Shown here: piece by piece, positions 27,310 to 35,744 of the stretch | Layout: every line of letters begins with the position of its first letter | Position numbering within the stretch: position 1 is the first letter of the stretch | Assembly: GCA_963710815.1 (NCBI GenBank) | Contig: CAVQCA010000140.1 | Coordinates: forward strand, 1-64,000 | DNA length: 64,000 bases | Origin: CAVQCA01 sp963710815 | GTDB taxonomy: Bacteria; Pseudomonadota; Gammaproteobacteria; UBA9214 | Direction: 5' to 3' | Made by a program: the position numbers and the translations under genes | The notes under the pieces: model-generated | Seen by the model: only the letters and a program-made list of their open reading frames with translations | Told to the model about the DNA's origin: nothing | Databases searched by the model: none

Positions 27310-27936
27310 ATGAAACACTCCCTCCCCCGCCTGGCCTGTCTGATCCTGCTGCCGGCACTGCTTTCGGGTGGCAACGCATTCGCCGAACGCATCTACAAGT
27401 GGGTCGATGAAAACGGGAAGGTCCAGTACGGTGACCGGGTGCCGCCCCAGTACGCCAGCAAGGAGCGCAGCGTCATAGATGACCAGGGGCGAATCATCAA
27501 GGTCTATGCGGCGGCCAAGACACCGGAAGAGAAGGCCGCTGCCGCCGCGCTTGCGAAACAGAAGGCCGAGCAGGAGAAACTTGCCCAGCAGCAGTCGATA
27601 CGTGACCACAGCCTGCTATCGACCTATTCAAGCGAGCAGGACATGCTGATGGCGCGCGACGGCAAGGTCGCTTCCGTGGAAACGCTCATCCAGTTGACCA
27701 ACAGCCGCATCGAAGCCATGAAGAAGCGCCTTGCCGGTCTTACCGAGGATGCCGCGGAATTCGAGCGCAGCGGCAAGAAGCTCCCCGAGGGGCTGTTGAG
27801 CCAGATAAAGACTATCAGGGACCAGATTCAGCAAAACGAGGACTTCGCCAATAAAAAGCACCTCGAAAAGGAGCAGATCGCGCACCGGTTTGATGAGGAC
27901 ATCAAGCGTTACCGCGAACTGACCTCCAGGAGATGA
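27310..27936 (+). CDS. Secreted DUF4124 protein with coiled-coil tail
   Basis: This 208-residue protein has a signal peptide (MKHSLPRLACLILLPALLSGGNAFA) followed by a DUF4124 domain (ERIYKWVDENGKVQYGDRVPPQYASKERSVIDDQGRIIKVY, about 26-67). The rest is strongly charged and helical, likely coiled coil (about 75-205). The domain is common in Gammaproteobacterial periplasmic proteins; its role is unknown. The frame is open 280 bases upstream, but the ATG at 27310 yields the signal peptide, so the upstream part is discarded. It converges with argB with no gap between stops. Confidence 0.87.
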   Translation: MKHSLPRLACLILLPALLSGGNAFAERIYKWVDENGKVQYGDRVPPQYASKERSVIDDQGRIIKVYAAAKTPEEKAAAAALAKQKAEQEKLAQQQSIRDHSLLSTYSSEQDMLMARDGKVASVETLIQLTNSRIEAMKKRLAGLTEDAAEFERSGKKLPEGLLSQIKTIRDQIQQNEDFANKKHLEKEQIAHRFDEDIKRYRELTSRR

Positions 27937-28830
27937 TCAGGCGCGTATCAGCGTCCCTACCCCTTCATCGGTAAACAGCTCCACCAGGACGGCATGTTCT
28001 ACACGGCCGTCAATGATGTGCACGGCGCGCACCCCGCTGTGCACGGCCGACAACGCACAACCGATCTTTGGCAGCATACCACCGTAAATCGTTCCATCCC
28101 CGATCAACCGGTCGACATCAACGGCGCTTAATCCGGTCAACAGATCCCCCTGTTTGTTCAATAGCCCCGGGGTATTGGTCAGCAGAATCAGCTTTTCGGC
28201 CCCCAGGACCTCAGCCATGCGACCGGCCACCAGATCGGCGTTGATGTTGTAGGAAAGGCCATCGTCCCCGACACCGATGGGGGCGATCACCGGGATGAAG
28301 TCTCCACCGACCAGCATGTGCACGACATCGGCATCGATACTGGTCACTTCGCCTACGTGTCCGATATCGATGATCTCCGGCGCTTCAAATTCCGGGGAAC
28401 GGCGTTTTATGGTCAACTTGCGCGCCCGGATCAGGTCGCCGTCCTTGCCGGTCAAGCCAATCGCCCGCCCCCCGTGGCGGGTGATCAGGCTGACGATTTC
28501 CTTGTTGACGAGACCGCCCAGCACCATCTCGACCACGTCCATGGTCTCGCTGTCGGTCACCCTCATACCTTCCACGAACTCGCTCTGCTTGCCGAGCTTC
28601 TGCAGCAAGCGGCCGATCTGCGGCCCGCCACCATGCACCACCACCGGGTTGATGCCGACCAGTTTCATCAGCACGATGTCGCGCGCGAAACCGCTCTTGA
28701 GGGTTTCATCCACCATGGCATTTCCGCCGTACTTGATGACGACGGTCTTGCCGCTGAAGCGGCGGATATAGGGCAGTGCCTCGGTAAGAACTCGGGCGAC
28801 GTTGTGCGCGGATTCGCTTGTCAGGGTCAT
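27937..28830 (-). CDS. argB: Acetylglutamate kinase module
   Basis: ArgB phosphorylates N-acetylglutamate, the second step of arginine synthesis. The 297-residue module begins MTLTSESAHNVARVLTEALPYIRRFSGKTVVIKYGGNAM. It also contains VVVHGGGPQIGRLLQKLG, RVTDSETMDVVEMVLGG, VNKEIVSLI, GDLIRARKL and the C-terminal GGMLPKIGCALSAVHSGVRAVHIIDGR. It is in the same open frame as the upstream AlgC module, with no stop between them. It could be made as part of a fusion or from its own ATG at 28830, although no good ribosome site stands before that ATG. The argE deacetylase of the same pathway lies at 55596-56768. Confidence 0.93.
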   Translation of the reverse strand: MTLTSESAHNVARVLTEALPYIRRFSGKTVVIKYGGNAMVDETLKSGFARDIVLMKLVGINPVVVHGGGPQIGRLLQKLGKQSEFVEGMRVTDSETMDVVEMVLGGLVNKEIVSLITRHGGRAIGLTGKDGDLIRARKLTIKRRSPEFEAPEIIDIGHVGEVTSIDADVVHMLVGGDFIPVIAPIGVGDDGLSYNINADLVAGRMAEVLGAEKLILLTNTPGLLNKQGDLLTGLSAVDVDRLIGDGTIYGGMLPKIGCALSAVHSGVRAVHIIDGRVEHAVLVELFTDEGVGTLIRA

Positions 28831-30585
28831 GTTGGGAATGAGGGTGTCCGGAGAAAGCGGCACGGCAGATATTACGCGGCGGGGAAGGAAAATTGCAGCA
28901 GCTGCGGTCAAGCCAAAAGGCAGAGACAGATCCGGCTCCACCTGAAGCATTACGCGCCGGAATTCAGCCATGATGTGCGCCAGCGCGGCGTCGTTGTCGG
29001 CCTCGAAACGCAGCACCAGCACCGGGGTTGTATTGGAGGCACGCACCAGGCCCCAGCCATCACCGAACTCGACCCGCAGTCCATCGATGGTAAAGACCTT
29101 CGCATGCTCGAAGTGGGCGCTCGCCAGCAGCCGTTCCATGAAGCGCGGCGGCTCGCCCTCCTGCATGCTGATGTTGATCTCCGGCGTATTGACGCTGTCC
29201 GGCAGATCGTCGAACACCCTCGTGGCCGGGCGGTCATCCCTGCCGAGCACCTCGAGCAGGCGGGCCGCGGCATACAGGCCGTCATCGAAACCATACCAGC
29301 GTTCCTTGAAGAAGATATGGCCACTCATTTCACCCGCAAGCAGCGCACCGGTTTGCTTCATCTTCCCCTTGATGAACGAGTGACCCGTTTTCCACATCAG
29401 CGGCTCCCCGCCATGGTCACGTATGATGGTATCCAGGAAACGCGAGCACTTGACGTCGTAGATGATCTGCCCGCCAGGGTTGCGATCCAGGACATCCGCG
29501 GCGAAAAGCATCAACACACGATCCGGCCAGATTATGCCGCCCTCCTTCGTTATCACGCCCAGGCGGTCACCATCACCGTCAAATGCCAGTCCGACATCGG
29601 CCCGGACCTGTTTTACCACCCTGATCAGGTCCTTCAGGTTGTCGGGCTTGCTCGGGTCCGGATGGTGATTGGGGAAATTACCGTCGACATCGCAATAGAG
29701 CTCCGTCACCTTGCAGCCCATTTCCTGCAGCAACCGGGGAATGACATTGCCGGCCACCCCGTTTCCACAATCCACCACGACCTTCAGGGGACGCGCGATG
29801 ACCACATCGCTGCGGATGCGCTCGATGTAATCAGGTACGACGTCGAGCGTTTCGACACTTCCCTTGCCGGAGATGAAATTGCCCGCTTCGATGCGCTCAT
29901 GCAGTTGCCGGATCGACTCGCCGGACAGGGTTTCGCCATCGATCACGATCTTCAGTCCGTTGTAGTCCGGCGGGTTATGGCTTCCGGTCACGATCACACC
30001 GGTCTGGGTATCGAGGAAATGAGTGGCGAAATAGAGCACCGGTGTCGGTACGCAACCGATATCCTTGACCGCGCAGCCGGTTTCCATGAGGCCCTCGATC
30101 AAGGCCTTCGACAGGGCCGGGCCGGACAGGCGTCCATCGCGCCCGACGACAACCGTCTGGCGTCCTCTTTGCAACGACTCGCTACCTATGGCGCGGCCGA
30201 TCAGCTTCACCGCGTTCGCCGTCAGGGTCTGATTGACCACACCGCGTATGTCATAGGCACGGAATATCGAGGCATCCGGAACGGCGTTTTCCTCTTCCAC
30301 CGTCGTGGCAAACTCCAGCGGATCCTCCTCGACAATCGGATCCTCCTCGACAATCAGGCTGTCCGCCGGCGGGATTGCATAATCCGGTTCGACTGTCTCG
30401 ATCTGCTCTTGCTCCGCCGCCTCAACGGCACCCTGTTCGCGCATCGCCGGTGCCGCGGATTCTCCCCTGGAGGTAAAGCCGCCAGCGAGACTCGTCATGA
30501 ATTCCAGGGTTTCCTGCATCTCATCGAGGCCATGAGGGTATTCCCGGCGAACCTGCTCGTCGCGAAAATCCTTCATGAGTGTCAC
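27937..30585 (-). CDS. algC: Uninterrupted AlgC-ArgB reading frame (phosphomannomutase/phosphoglucomutase fused to acetylglutamate kinase)
   Basis: The frame codes for 882 residues. About 1-105 is a hydrophilic, acidic stretch with a duplicated IVEEDP. About 106-550 is an AlgC-type phosphohexomutase with ASIFRAYDIRGVVNQTL, the phosphoserine loop VTGSHNPPDYNGLK, the metal loop AFDGDGDRLGV, the sugar loop GEMSGHIFF and the phosphate-binding loop RASNTTPVLVLRFEA. AlgC normally ends near LPF; here it reads LSLPFGLTAAAAIF and runs about 30 more codons into the ArgB start. Deleting one G in TTTTGG would give LPFA and a stop. The genes dut-algC-argB are neighbours in Pseudomonas, so the fusion may come from a lost stop or an indel error. 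AlgC supplies mannose-1-P and glucose-1-P for surface sugars. Confidence 0.8.
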   Translation of the reverse strand: MTLMKDFRDEQVRREYPHGLDEMQETLEFMTSLAGGFTSRGESAAPAMREQGAVEAAEQEQIETVEPDYAIPPADSLIVEEDPIVEEDPLEFATTVEEENAVPDASIFRAYDIRGVVNQTLTANAVKLIGRAIGSESLQRGRQTVVVGRDGRLSGPALSKALIEGLMETGCAVKDIGCVPTPVLYFATHFLDTQTGVIVTGSHNPPDYNGLKIVIDGETLSGESIRQLHERIEAGNFISGKGSVETLDVVPDYIERIRSDVVIARPLKVVVDCGNGVAGNVIPRLLQEMGCKVTELYCDVDGNFPNHHPDPSKPDNLKDLIRVVKQVRADVGLAFDGDGDRLGVITKEGGIIWPDRVLMLFAADVLDRNPGGQIIYDVKCSRFLDTIIRDHGGEPLMWKTGHSFIKGKMKQTGALLAGEMSGHIFFKERWYGFDDGLYAAARLLEVLGRDDRPATRVFDDLPDSVNTPEINISMQEGEPPRFMERLLASAHFEHAKVFTIDGLRVEFGDGWGLVRASNTTPVLVLRFEADNDAALAHIMAEFRRVMLQVEPDLSLPFGLTAAAAIFLPRRVISAVPLSPDTLIPNMTLTSESAHNVARVLTEALPYIRRFSGKTVVIKYGGNAMVDETLKSGFARDIVLMKLVGINPVVVHGGGPQIGRLLQKLGKQSEFVEGMRVTDSETMDVVEMVLGGLVNKEIVSLITRHGGRAIGLTGKDGDLIRARKLTIKRRSPEFEAPEIIDIGHVGEVTSIDADVVHMLVGGDFIPVIAPIGVGDDGLSYNINADLVAGRMAEVLGAEKLILLTNTPGLLNKQGDLLTGLSAVDVDRLIGDGTIYGGMLPKIGCALSAVHSGVRAVHIIDGRVEHAVLVELFTDEGVGTLIRA

Positions 30586-31540
30586 CAGGTGACCTGGTCC
30601 TGCCGCAAGGCAGACGCCAGCCGTCTGAACAGGACCAGAGTGACGGCCACCATACCACCGGCGGCCAGCAGGAACATCACGAGCACCACCATACTGACCT
30701 TGCCGAGATAGGCCGCACCGCCATGCACGGGCCAGTAGGCAACCTGCCAGCGGCTGCCGGGCACCGCCTGAACGATGCCCGGCTGTCCCTGCCGGTAGTT
30801 CCTGTCGCCTTGGTGACTGATCGGTACCGGTTGCCCTTGGCGCCTACCTGTTGCAACTCGATATAACCGTCGGTGTGCATGGCAGTCTTCAGTATATTCT
30901 CGATTGCTTCCATCGTCAGCGACAGCATGACCAGGCCCACGACAGCGCCTCCGTCCGGGTTGACTACGCGGTTCACGATATTGATGTGCTGCTGGGGAGT
31001 GTTTAACAACTGCACCTCGGCGGGCGGAGCCGATTCACTTTGTTCGGCCTCGCGCAACTGTGCCAGTGCGGCGTAACTCATCGGTGGCGAGGCATTCATA
31101 TCCACCTGGTCGATGCCCGGCGGGAGCAATCGGATATTGAGGGCTCTGGGAAACAAATAGGCGAGCGACTGCTCCCGCAACCGCAGCTCGGATGCCTTTC
31201 CCGCCTTCAACAGGGAGACGATATCCGGGTCTTTGGAGATCAGCCCCACGGTGGAATCGTAGAAATCGAGCAACGTCGCCACCTCCACCGCCGCCTGCTC
31301 GGCTGTCCTCTTGTTGTCCTGCGTCAACGCCCGCGATACGGCGATGGACATGAACTGGTAGATGAACAGGGAGAGCGCGCCGAGCAGCAGCACCCCGGCG
31401 CCCAGAATCTGGAACCTCGTCTTGCCCAGACTGGCGCGTCGACCGGTTCCGGTCATGCCACCCGCCCGTTTTTGCTGCGGCTGCGTATTTTCCCGGGCGG
31501 GCTTCCCGGATCTGGACAGGCTGGGTAGTGAAAAATTCAT
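30586..31540 (-). pseudogene. N-terminal membrane/periplasmic segment of AlgC, frame-broken
   Basis: From an ATG at 31540 the peptide MNFSLPSLSRSGKPARENTQ leads to a membrane segment (about 50-70, ILGAGVLLLGALSLFIYQF), then a periplasmic sensor-like domain of about 170 residues. Near 30840 the frame breaks; adding one base continues as RQGQPVPISHQGDRNYRQGQPGIVQAVPG and SRWQVAYWPVHGG. A second membrane segment (VSMVVLVMFLLAAGGMVAVTLVLF) follows, then RRLASALRQDQVTW and a stop. One more base there would join it in frame to MKDFRDEQ of the AlgC frame. Long AlgC forms with such an N-terminal membrane part occur in Pseudomonas-type bacteria. I therefore infer one gene, 31540 to AlgC, with two single-base breaks. 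Confidence 0.7.
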
Positions 31541-31594
31541 GGTAACCCCTGGCATTACTCACGCTTATCGGCAGGCGGAGCGTCTGGTTGACGG

Positions 31595-32050
31595 TCAATG
31601 ACGACCGGTATGGCCAAAACCTCCCGTACCGCGTGCGCTGCTCGCAAACTCCTCGACCAGCTCGAAATCGGCATGCACCACCGGAACGATCACCATCTGG
31701 GCGATACGCTCGCCGGGCTGTATGGTGAAACTTTCACCACCGCGGTTCCAGCATGAAACCAGTACCTGCCCCTGGTAATCCGAATCGATCAAGCCCACCA
31801 GGTTGCCCAGCACGATGCCGTGTTTGTGGCCGAGACCGGAACGCGGTAACAGCATCGCGGCGAGCCCCGGCTCCTGGATGTAGATCGCCAGACCGGTCGG
31901 AATCAACCGGGTCTCGCCCGGCCCGATCACCAGCGGCGCATCGACACAGGCACGCATGTCCATGCCCGCGGCGCCATCGGTGGCGTAATGGGGCATGGGG
32001 AATTCGTTACCCAGACGACCATCAAGGATCTTAAGCTGAATCTTTTGCAT
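31595..32050 (-). CDS. dut: Deoxyuridine 5'-triphosphate nucleotidohydrolase
   Basis: Dut hydrolyses dUTP to dUMP and keeps uracil out of DNA. The 151-residue trimer-forming enzyme has the five dUTPase motifs in order: ATDGAAGMDMRA, LPRSGLGHKHGIVLG, LVGLIDSDYQGQVLVS, PGERIAQMVIVPV and RGTGGFGHTGRH at the flexible C-terminus. The start overlaps the coaBC 3' end by 20 bases, the usual coaBC-dut coupling in Gammaproteobacteria. The algC membrane segment follows 54 bases downstream. Confidence 0.96.
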   Translation of the reverse strand: MQKIQLKILDGRLGNEFPMPHYATDGAAGMDMRACVDAPLVIGPGETRLIPTGLAIYIQEPGLAAMLLPRSGLGHKHGIVLGNLVGLIDSDYQGQVLVSCWNRGGESFTIQPGERIAQMVIVPVVHADFELVEEFASSARGTGGFGHTGRH

Positions 32051-33272
32051 GCAGTTCGATTACGGATTTCTCTTTTTGTTTGCTGTGGTAACGCGCGGAG
32101 ACCACCTCGAGCAACTGCCGCGCCAGCCGCTCCTTGCGGGTGCGCGCGAGCCGCACGCCACCCCCTTCCCAGAGGACATGCAGGTCGTTGTCCTCCGCTT
32201 CGAATCCCCGCCCCGCCCCGACCGTGTTGGCGGCGATCATGTCCAGCCCCTTGACGCGTAGTTTCTCCGCCGCATGGGCCTCGACATCCTGCGTCTCGGC
32301 GGCGAATCCGACGGTAAACGGCCCGTCGGAAATGGCGGCTACGGCGGCCAGTATATCCGGGTTGTGCTCCAGCACCAGCTTCATTTCCGCGGCGGACTTC
32401 TTGATCTTCGCGGTCGCCGCTGCGCGTGGCCGGTAGTCCGCCACCGCGGCGACCGCGATAAAGATATCGATGCCGGCGACCCGCTCCCTCACCGCGCCCA
32501 GCATCTCCTGCGCCGTCTCGACACCGATACGCTCGACCCGTGCGGGACACGGCAACGACACGGGGCCGCTGACCAGCGTGACCGTGGCGCCGGCCTCAAC
32601 GGCCGCCGCGGCCACGGCATAGCCCATCCGGCCGGAGCTGCGGTTGCCGATATAGCGCACCGGATCGATCGCCTCGCGTGTCGGTCCGGCCGTCACCAGC
32701 ACCCGGCAGCCCGCCAGGGCGCCGGTCTGATAGATGCCGGCGAGTTCCCGTGCGAGTTCTTCAGGCTCAAGCAGACGGCCGGGGCCACTTTCACCGCAGG
32801 CCTGGCTGCCATGCGCGGGACCAAAGACCCGAATGCCGCGCTGGCGCAACAGCGCGAGATTGTCCCGGGTCGCGGGATTCAGCCACATGGCGCGGTTCAT
32901 CGCCGGGGCCACGGCCAGCGGCGCCTCGCAGGCGAGACAGACGGCCGCCAGCAGGTCATTCGCACGCCCTTGCGCAAGTCGGGCGAGAAAATCCGCCGAG
33001 GCCGGCGCCACCAGCAGGACATCCGCCCAACGCGCCAGTTCGATATGCCCCATGGCGGCTTCCGCCGCTGGATCGAGCAGATCGGTGTGTACCGCATGGC
33101 CGGAAAGCGCCTGCAGCGTCAGCGGCGTAATGAACTGCGTCGCCGCGGCCGTCATTACCACGCGCACCAGCGCCCCCTGTTCGCGTAGTCGCCGTACCAG
33201 CTCAGCGCTCTTGTAGGCGGCAATGCCGCCGGTCACGCCCAGCAGGATGTGTTTTCCGGACAAGGTGCTCAT
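32031..33272 (-). CDS. coaBC: Bifunctional phosphopantothenoylcysteine decarboxylase/synthetase
   Basis: CoaBC makes phosphopantetheine for coenzyme A: the CoaB half joins phosphopantothenate to cysteine with CTP, and the CoaC half decarboxylates it with FMN. The 413-residue protein begins MSTLSGKHILLGVTGGIAAYKSAELV. CoaC motifs are PASADFLARLAQG, VAPAMNRAMWLNPAT and the ACGESGPGRLLEP loop. The CoaB half has VLVTAGPTREAIDPVRYIGNRSSGRMGYAVA and the AKIKKSAAEMKLVLEHNPDIL lysine motif. The start at 33272 removes 23 upstream in-frame codons that do not match the family. It is the first gene of the minus-strand coaBC-dut-algC-argB run. Confidence 0.95.
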   Translation of the reverse strand: MSTLSGKHILLGVTGGIAAYKSAELVRRLREQGALVRVVMTAAATQFITPLTLQALSGHAVHTDLLDPAAEAAMGHIELARWADVLLVAPASADFLARLAQGRANDLLAAVCLACEAPLAVAPAMNRAMWLNPATRDNLALLRQRGIRVFGPAHGSQACGESGPGRLLEPEELARELAGIYQTGALAGCRVLVTAGPTREAIDPVRYIGNRSSGRMGYAVAAAAVEAGATVTLVSGPVSLPCPARVERIGVETAQEMLGAVRERVAGIDIFIAVAAVADYRPRAAATAKIKKSAAEMKLVLEHNPDILAAVAAISDGPFTVGFAAETQDVEAHAAEKLRVKGLDMIAANTVGAGRGFEAEDNDLHVLWEGGGVRLARTRKERLARQLLEVVSARYHSKQKEKSVIELHAKDSA

Positions 33273-33717
33273 GAAGCGGGAGTTTATCAAATGGCGGGCG
33301 ACAACGGGCCCGATCCGTCGACAAGAGGATGCAATCCCCAAGTGACACTGCCCCAGGAGATTTCCTGATCGAATGACACTAGGTTAAGGCCAAGCCCGAT
33401 AAATAGCCACGGAAGCACGCGGAAGACACGGGAAAAAGATCCTGTATTCCGTGTTGTACCGTGTGATTTCTTGGCGACAGGGGTGTGATTAGGCTTAACT
33501 GGTGCTATTCATTTCCTGATTATCTCTGAAATTCAGCCACGACGTGGCCGGCAGATGCGAAACCTGCCTCCCTCGTTGGCAACCCGCAGGGCAGCACCGC
33601 ATCCGCGGTGACAGGCATTATTTGCCCTCTTCACCACTTTGCGGTTATTTTTGTTCCGGGGCATACGCGCGCCCCCCGGAACACCCGAATACCGGCATTG
33701 ACGACAGGGAGGTTGTC
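33273..33717. other. Intergenic region between coaBC and radC
   Basis: These 445 bases separate two divergent genes and should hold both promoters. They contain a palindromic repeat at 33398-33474 related to one at 53304-53394. No convincing small gene is seen. The radC frame is open upstream to 33544 but has no RadC similarity there. Confidence 0.6.
33398..33474. repeat. Palindromic intergenic repeat, copy 1
   Basis: The left arm begins GATAAATAGCCACGGAAGCA and continues with two more CACGGAA-like units. After a short centre (AAAAAGATCCTGTA), the right arm carries TTCCGTGT and CCGTGTGATTTCTTGG, the imperfect reverse complement. A second member with the same opening GATAAATAGCC lies at 53304-53394. 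Such elements can form long RNA hairpins and are usually spread through a genome. Confidence 0.75.
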
Positions 33718-34395
33718 ATGGGAACCATCAGGGATTGGCCGGCCGGTGAACGGCCGCGCGAGAAACTGCTCGCTCACGGAGCGCAGGCGCTCTCGGATGC
33801 GGAGCTGCTGGCGATCTTCCTGCGCACGGGGGTGAGCGGCAAGACCGCCGTGGACCTGGCGCGGGAGTTGCTGCAGACTTATGGTGGACTGCGCCCGTTG
33901 CTGGAGGCGGATCGTCGGAGCTTATGCACCATGCACGGACTGGGCATCGCAAAATACGCCCAGTTGCAGGCCGTGCTGGAGATGGCGCGGCGGCATCTGG
34001 CCGAGCAGTTGCAGCGCGCCGACCCGCTGGAGAATCCCGAGGTCACCCGCCGCTACCTCGCCAGCCGGCTGCGCCACCTGCCGCATGAAATCTTCGCCTG
34101 CCTGTTTCTCGATAACCGCCACCGGGTGATCAGCTACGAGGAGCTGTTCCGCGGCACCATCGACGGCGCCAGCGTGCACCCGCGCGAAGTCGTCAAGCGC
34201 GCCCTGCATCACAACGCGGCGGCCCTCATTCTCGCCCACAACCACCCCTCCGGCGTGGCTGAACCCAGCCGCGCGGACATGCAGCTCACGCGCCGCCTGG
34301 TCGACGCCCTGGCGCTGGTGGATATCCGCGTGCTGGATCACTTCATCATCGGGGATGGTGACGGCGTATCGCTGGCCGAATCGGGACTTCTTTGA
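33718..34395 (+). CDS. radC: RadC family JAB-domain protein (3' end altered by a RIT insertion)
   Basis: RadC/YicR proteins have an N-terminal helix-hairpin-helix part and a C-terminal JAB/MPN domain. A once-claimed role in DNA repair has not held up and the true role is unclear. The 225-residue protein starts MGTIRDWPAGERPREKLLAHGAQALSDAELLA. It has the metal motif in LILAHNHPSGVAEPSRADMQ (H-N-H and Asp). The last residues read SLAESGLL-stop. Family members usually end S-L/F-A-E-R-G. The expected native tail, CTGGCCGAACGGGGCTGCC then TGTAA (LAERGCL-stop), is found 3.5 kb downstream at the other end of the inserted element. So the left end of the element supplies four codons and the stop. Confidence 0.93.
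   Translation: MGTIRDWPAGERPREKLLAHGAQALSDAELLAIFLRTGVSGKTAVDLARELLQTYGGLRPLLEADRRSLCTMHGLGIAKYAQLQAVLEMARRHLAEQLQRADPLENPEVTRRYLASRLRHLPHEIFACLFLDNRHRVISYEELFRGTIDGASVHPREVVKRALHHNAAALILAHNHPSGVAEPSRADMQLTRRLVDALALVDIRVLDHFIIGDGDGVSLAESGLL
34371..34380 (+). repeat. Left direct repeat of the RIT insertion (possible att core)
   Basis: GCTGGCCGAA inside the radC coding sequence (S-L-A-E codons). The same 10 bases recur in direct orientation at 37847-37856. This is what site-specific insertion by a tyrosine recombinase would leave. Confidence 0.7.
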
Positions 34396-34401
34396 TATGT
34401 G
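34375..34401 (+). repeat. Left 27-bp terminal inverted repeat of the RIT element
   Basis: The left copy starts GCCGAATCGGGACTTC and ends TTTGATATGTG, covering the last seven radC codons including the stop. It is perfectly matched by the reverse complement at 37797-37823. Confidence 0.9.
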
Positions 34402-34459
34402 GAGTGCGGATGATGGCGCTGCAGCGTGAGGCCATCATCCGCCCTTTGTACTCCACATA
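34396..34459. repeat. Left subterminal hairpin of the RIT element
   Basis: TATGTGGAGT (34396-34405) pairs perfectly with ACTCCACATA (34450-34459). GCGGATGATGGC (34406-34417) pairs perfectly with GCCATCATCCGC (34431-34442). A 7-base bulge (34443-34449) and a 13-base loop remain. The 22-bp stem right after the radC stop could also act as a transcription barrier. Confidence 0.9.
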
Positions 34460-34514
34460 GGTTTTCGCGTCTGACATAGTGTTCTGCCCCCCAACTACGA
34501 CTGTGGAGGGCACC

Positions 34515-35744
34515 ATGAACATTGATCTACGTCCCAGCACACGCCGGATGATCGAAGAGTCCCCGGCGGAGAATGAGGCCATCGCTTTCATCGAGTGGCT
34601 TCGCACCGAGCGCTACACTGACTACACCATCGACTGCCATATTCGACGGCTGCTGTTCGTAATGCCGCGGCTGTGGTCCGGCTCTTCGCCGCCGGTTCTC
34701 CGGGAAGCCGACCTCCTGGTCGTGTTTGGCCGCGAACACCATCCCCGCTCGCGATTCCATGTTTTCGCCGGCACCCGGCGCGTCTACACCCGTTATCTGC
34801 GCGCGCAGGGACGCCTGGCGCCCGAGCCCGCCCCACCCTCTGAGGATATTATTCTTCAGTATGATCAGTATCTTACAGATGTTCGCGGTCTATCTGTTTC
34901 GACCCGCACTCACCATATCATCACTTTGCGCAGGCTGTTGGCGCACGTTCTGAGCCCACGGCGATCCCTGCAGAGGCTCTCACGCAACAATCTCGAGCGT
35001 TTCATCCTCGAGCGCAGCCGGAAGGTCTCCCGTCACTCCCTGCAGCACGAGGTCGCGCACCTGAGGGCGTTCTTGCGCTATGCGTATGATGCAGGTCTGG
35101 TGCACGAGCGCCTCGACGAGCTCGACACGCCGCGCACCTATCGCGACGAGCTACCGCCGCGAGCGCTACCCTGGCCGAGTGTGCTGCAGCTGCTCCGATC
35201 CATCGACCGCACCAGCCGCGGCGGATGGCGCGACCTGTGCCTCCTGCATCTGATTGCCTACTACGGGCTGCGTCCGAGTGAGGTGATCGCGCTGCGCCTT
35301 GACTCGATCGACTGGGAGCAAGAACTCCTTCACGTCTATCAGTCCAAGACGCGCTCGCCACTGACGCTTCCGCTCGACGCGCACACGCTGCAGCTGCTGC
35401 GTGACTACTTGCAGCACGGCCGCGCCGGCTGCGCCAGCGCCTCGTCGATGCTCTTCCTGCGGGCGCGCTGTCCATACATCCCGCTCGAACGCACTGCCGT
35501 CGGAGACATTTTCCGCAAGCGCATGCGCGAGGCAGGACTGCCGGACTGCGCCAAGCACGTATACCGGCTGCGACACACGTTCGCGATGCGCTTGCTCAGC
35601 CGCGGTGTGGGTATGAAGGCGATCGGAGACGTTCTCGGGCATCACAGCTTCTACGGCACAAGTGCCTACTTGAGACTCGATGTGGCCATGCTGCGTAGTG
35701 TTGCTCTCCCAGTTCCGTGCGCGGTGGGAGGGAGCCATGTGTAA
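34515..35744 (+). CDS. RIT tyrosine recombinase A
   Basis: First of three tandem integrase-family recombinases, 409 residues from the ATG at 34515, which has GGAGG 5 bases upstream. An N-terminal SAM-like core-binding region (about 20-200) is followed by the catalytic domain. The first catalytic Arg lies in YYGLRPSEVIALRLDSIDW. A KTRSPLTLPL beta-hairpin follows. The box normally H-x-L-R-H reads YRLRHTFAMRLL, so the first His is Tyr. GHHSFYGTSAYLRL gives the nucleophile Tyr. Such proteins cut and rejoin DNA through a 3'-phosphotyrosine. The stop overlaps the start of the second recombinase by 8 bases, suggesting coupled translation. Confidence 0.9.
   Translation: MNIDLRPSTRRMIEESPAENEAIAFIEWLRTERYTDYTIDCHIRRLLFVMPRLWSGSSPPVLREADLLVVFGREHHPRSRFHVFAGTRRVYTRYLRAQGRLAPEPAPPSEDIILQYDQYLTDVRGLSVSTRTHHIITLRRLLAHVLSPRRSLQRLSRNNLERFILERSRKVSRHSLQHEVAHLRAFLRYAYDAGLVHERLDELDTPRTYRDELPPRALPWPSVLQLLRSIDRTSRGGWRDLCLLHLIAYYGLRPSEVIALRLDSIDWEQELLHVYQSKTRSPLTLPLDAHTLQLLRDYLQHGRAGCASASSMLFLRARCPYIPLERTAVGDIFRKRMREAGLPDCAKHVYRLRHTFAMRLLSRGVGMKAIGDVLGHHSFYGTSAYLRLDVAMLRSVALPVPCAVGGSHV

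Noticed and set aside
28318..30711. 797-codon open frame on the plus strand
   Set aside because: It is antisense to the AlgC-ArgB frame, shows no family likeness, and follows from the high GC content; the minus strand has clear enzyme motifs throughout.
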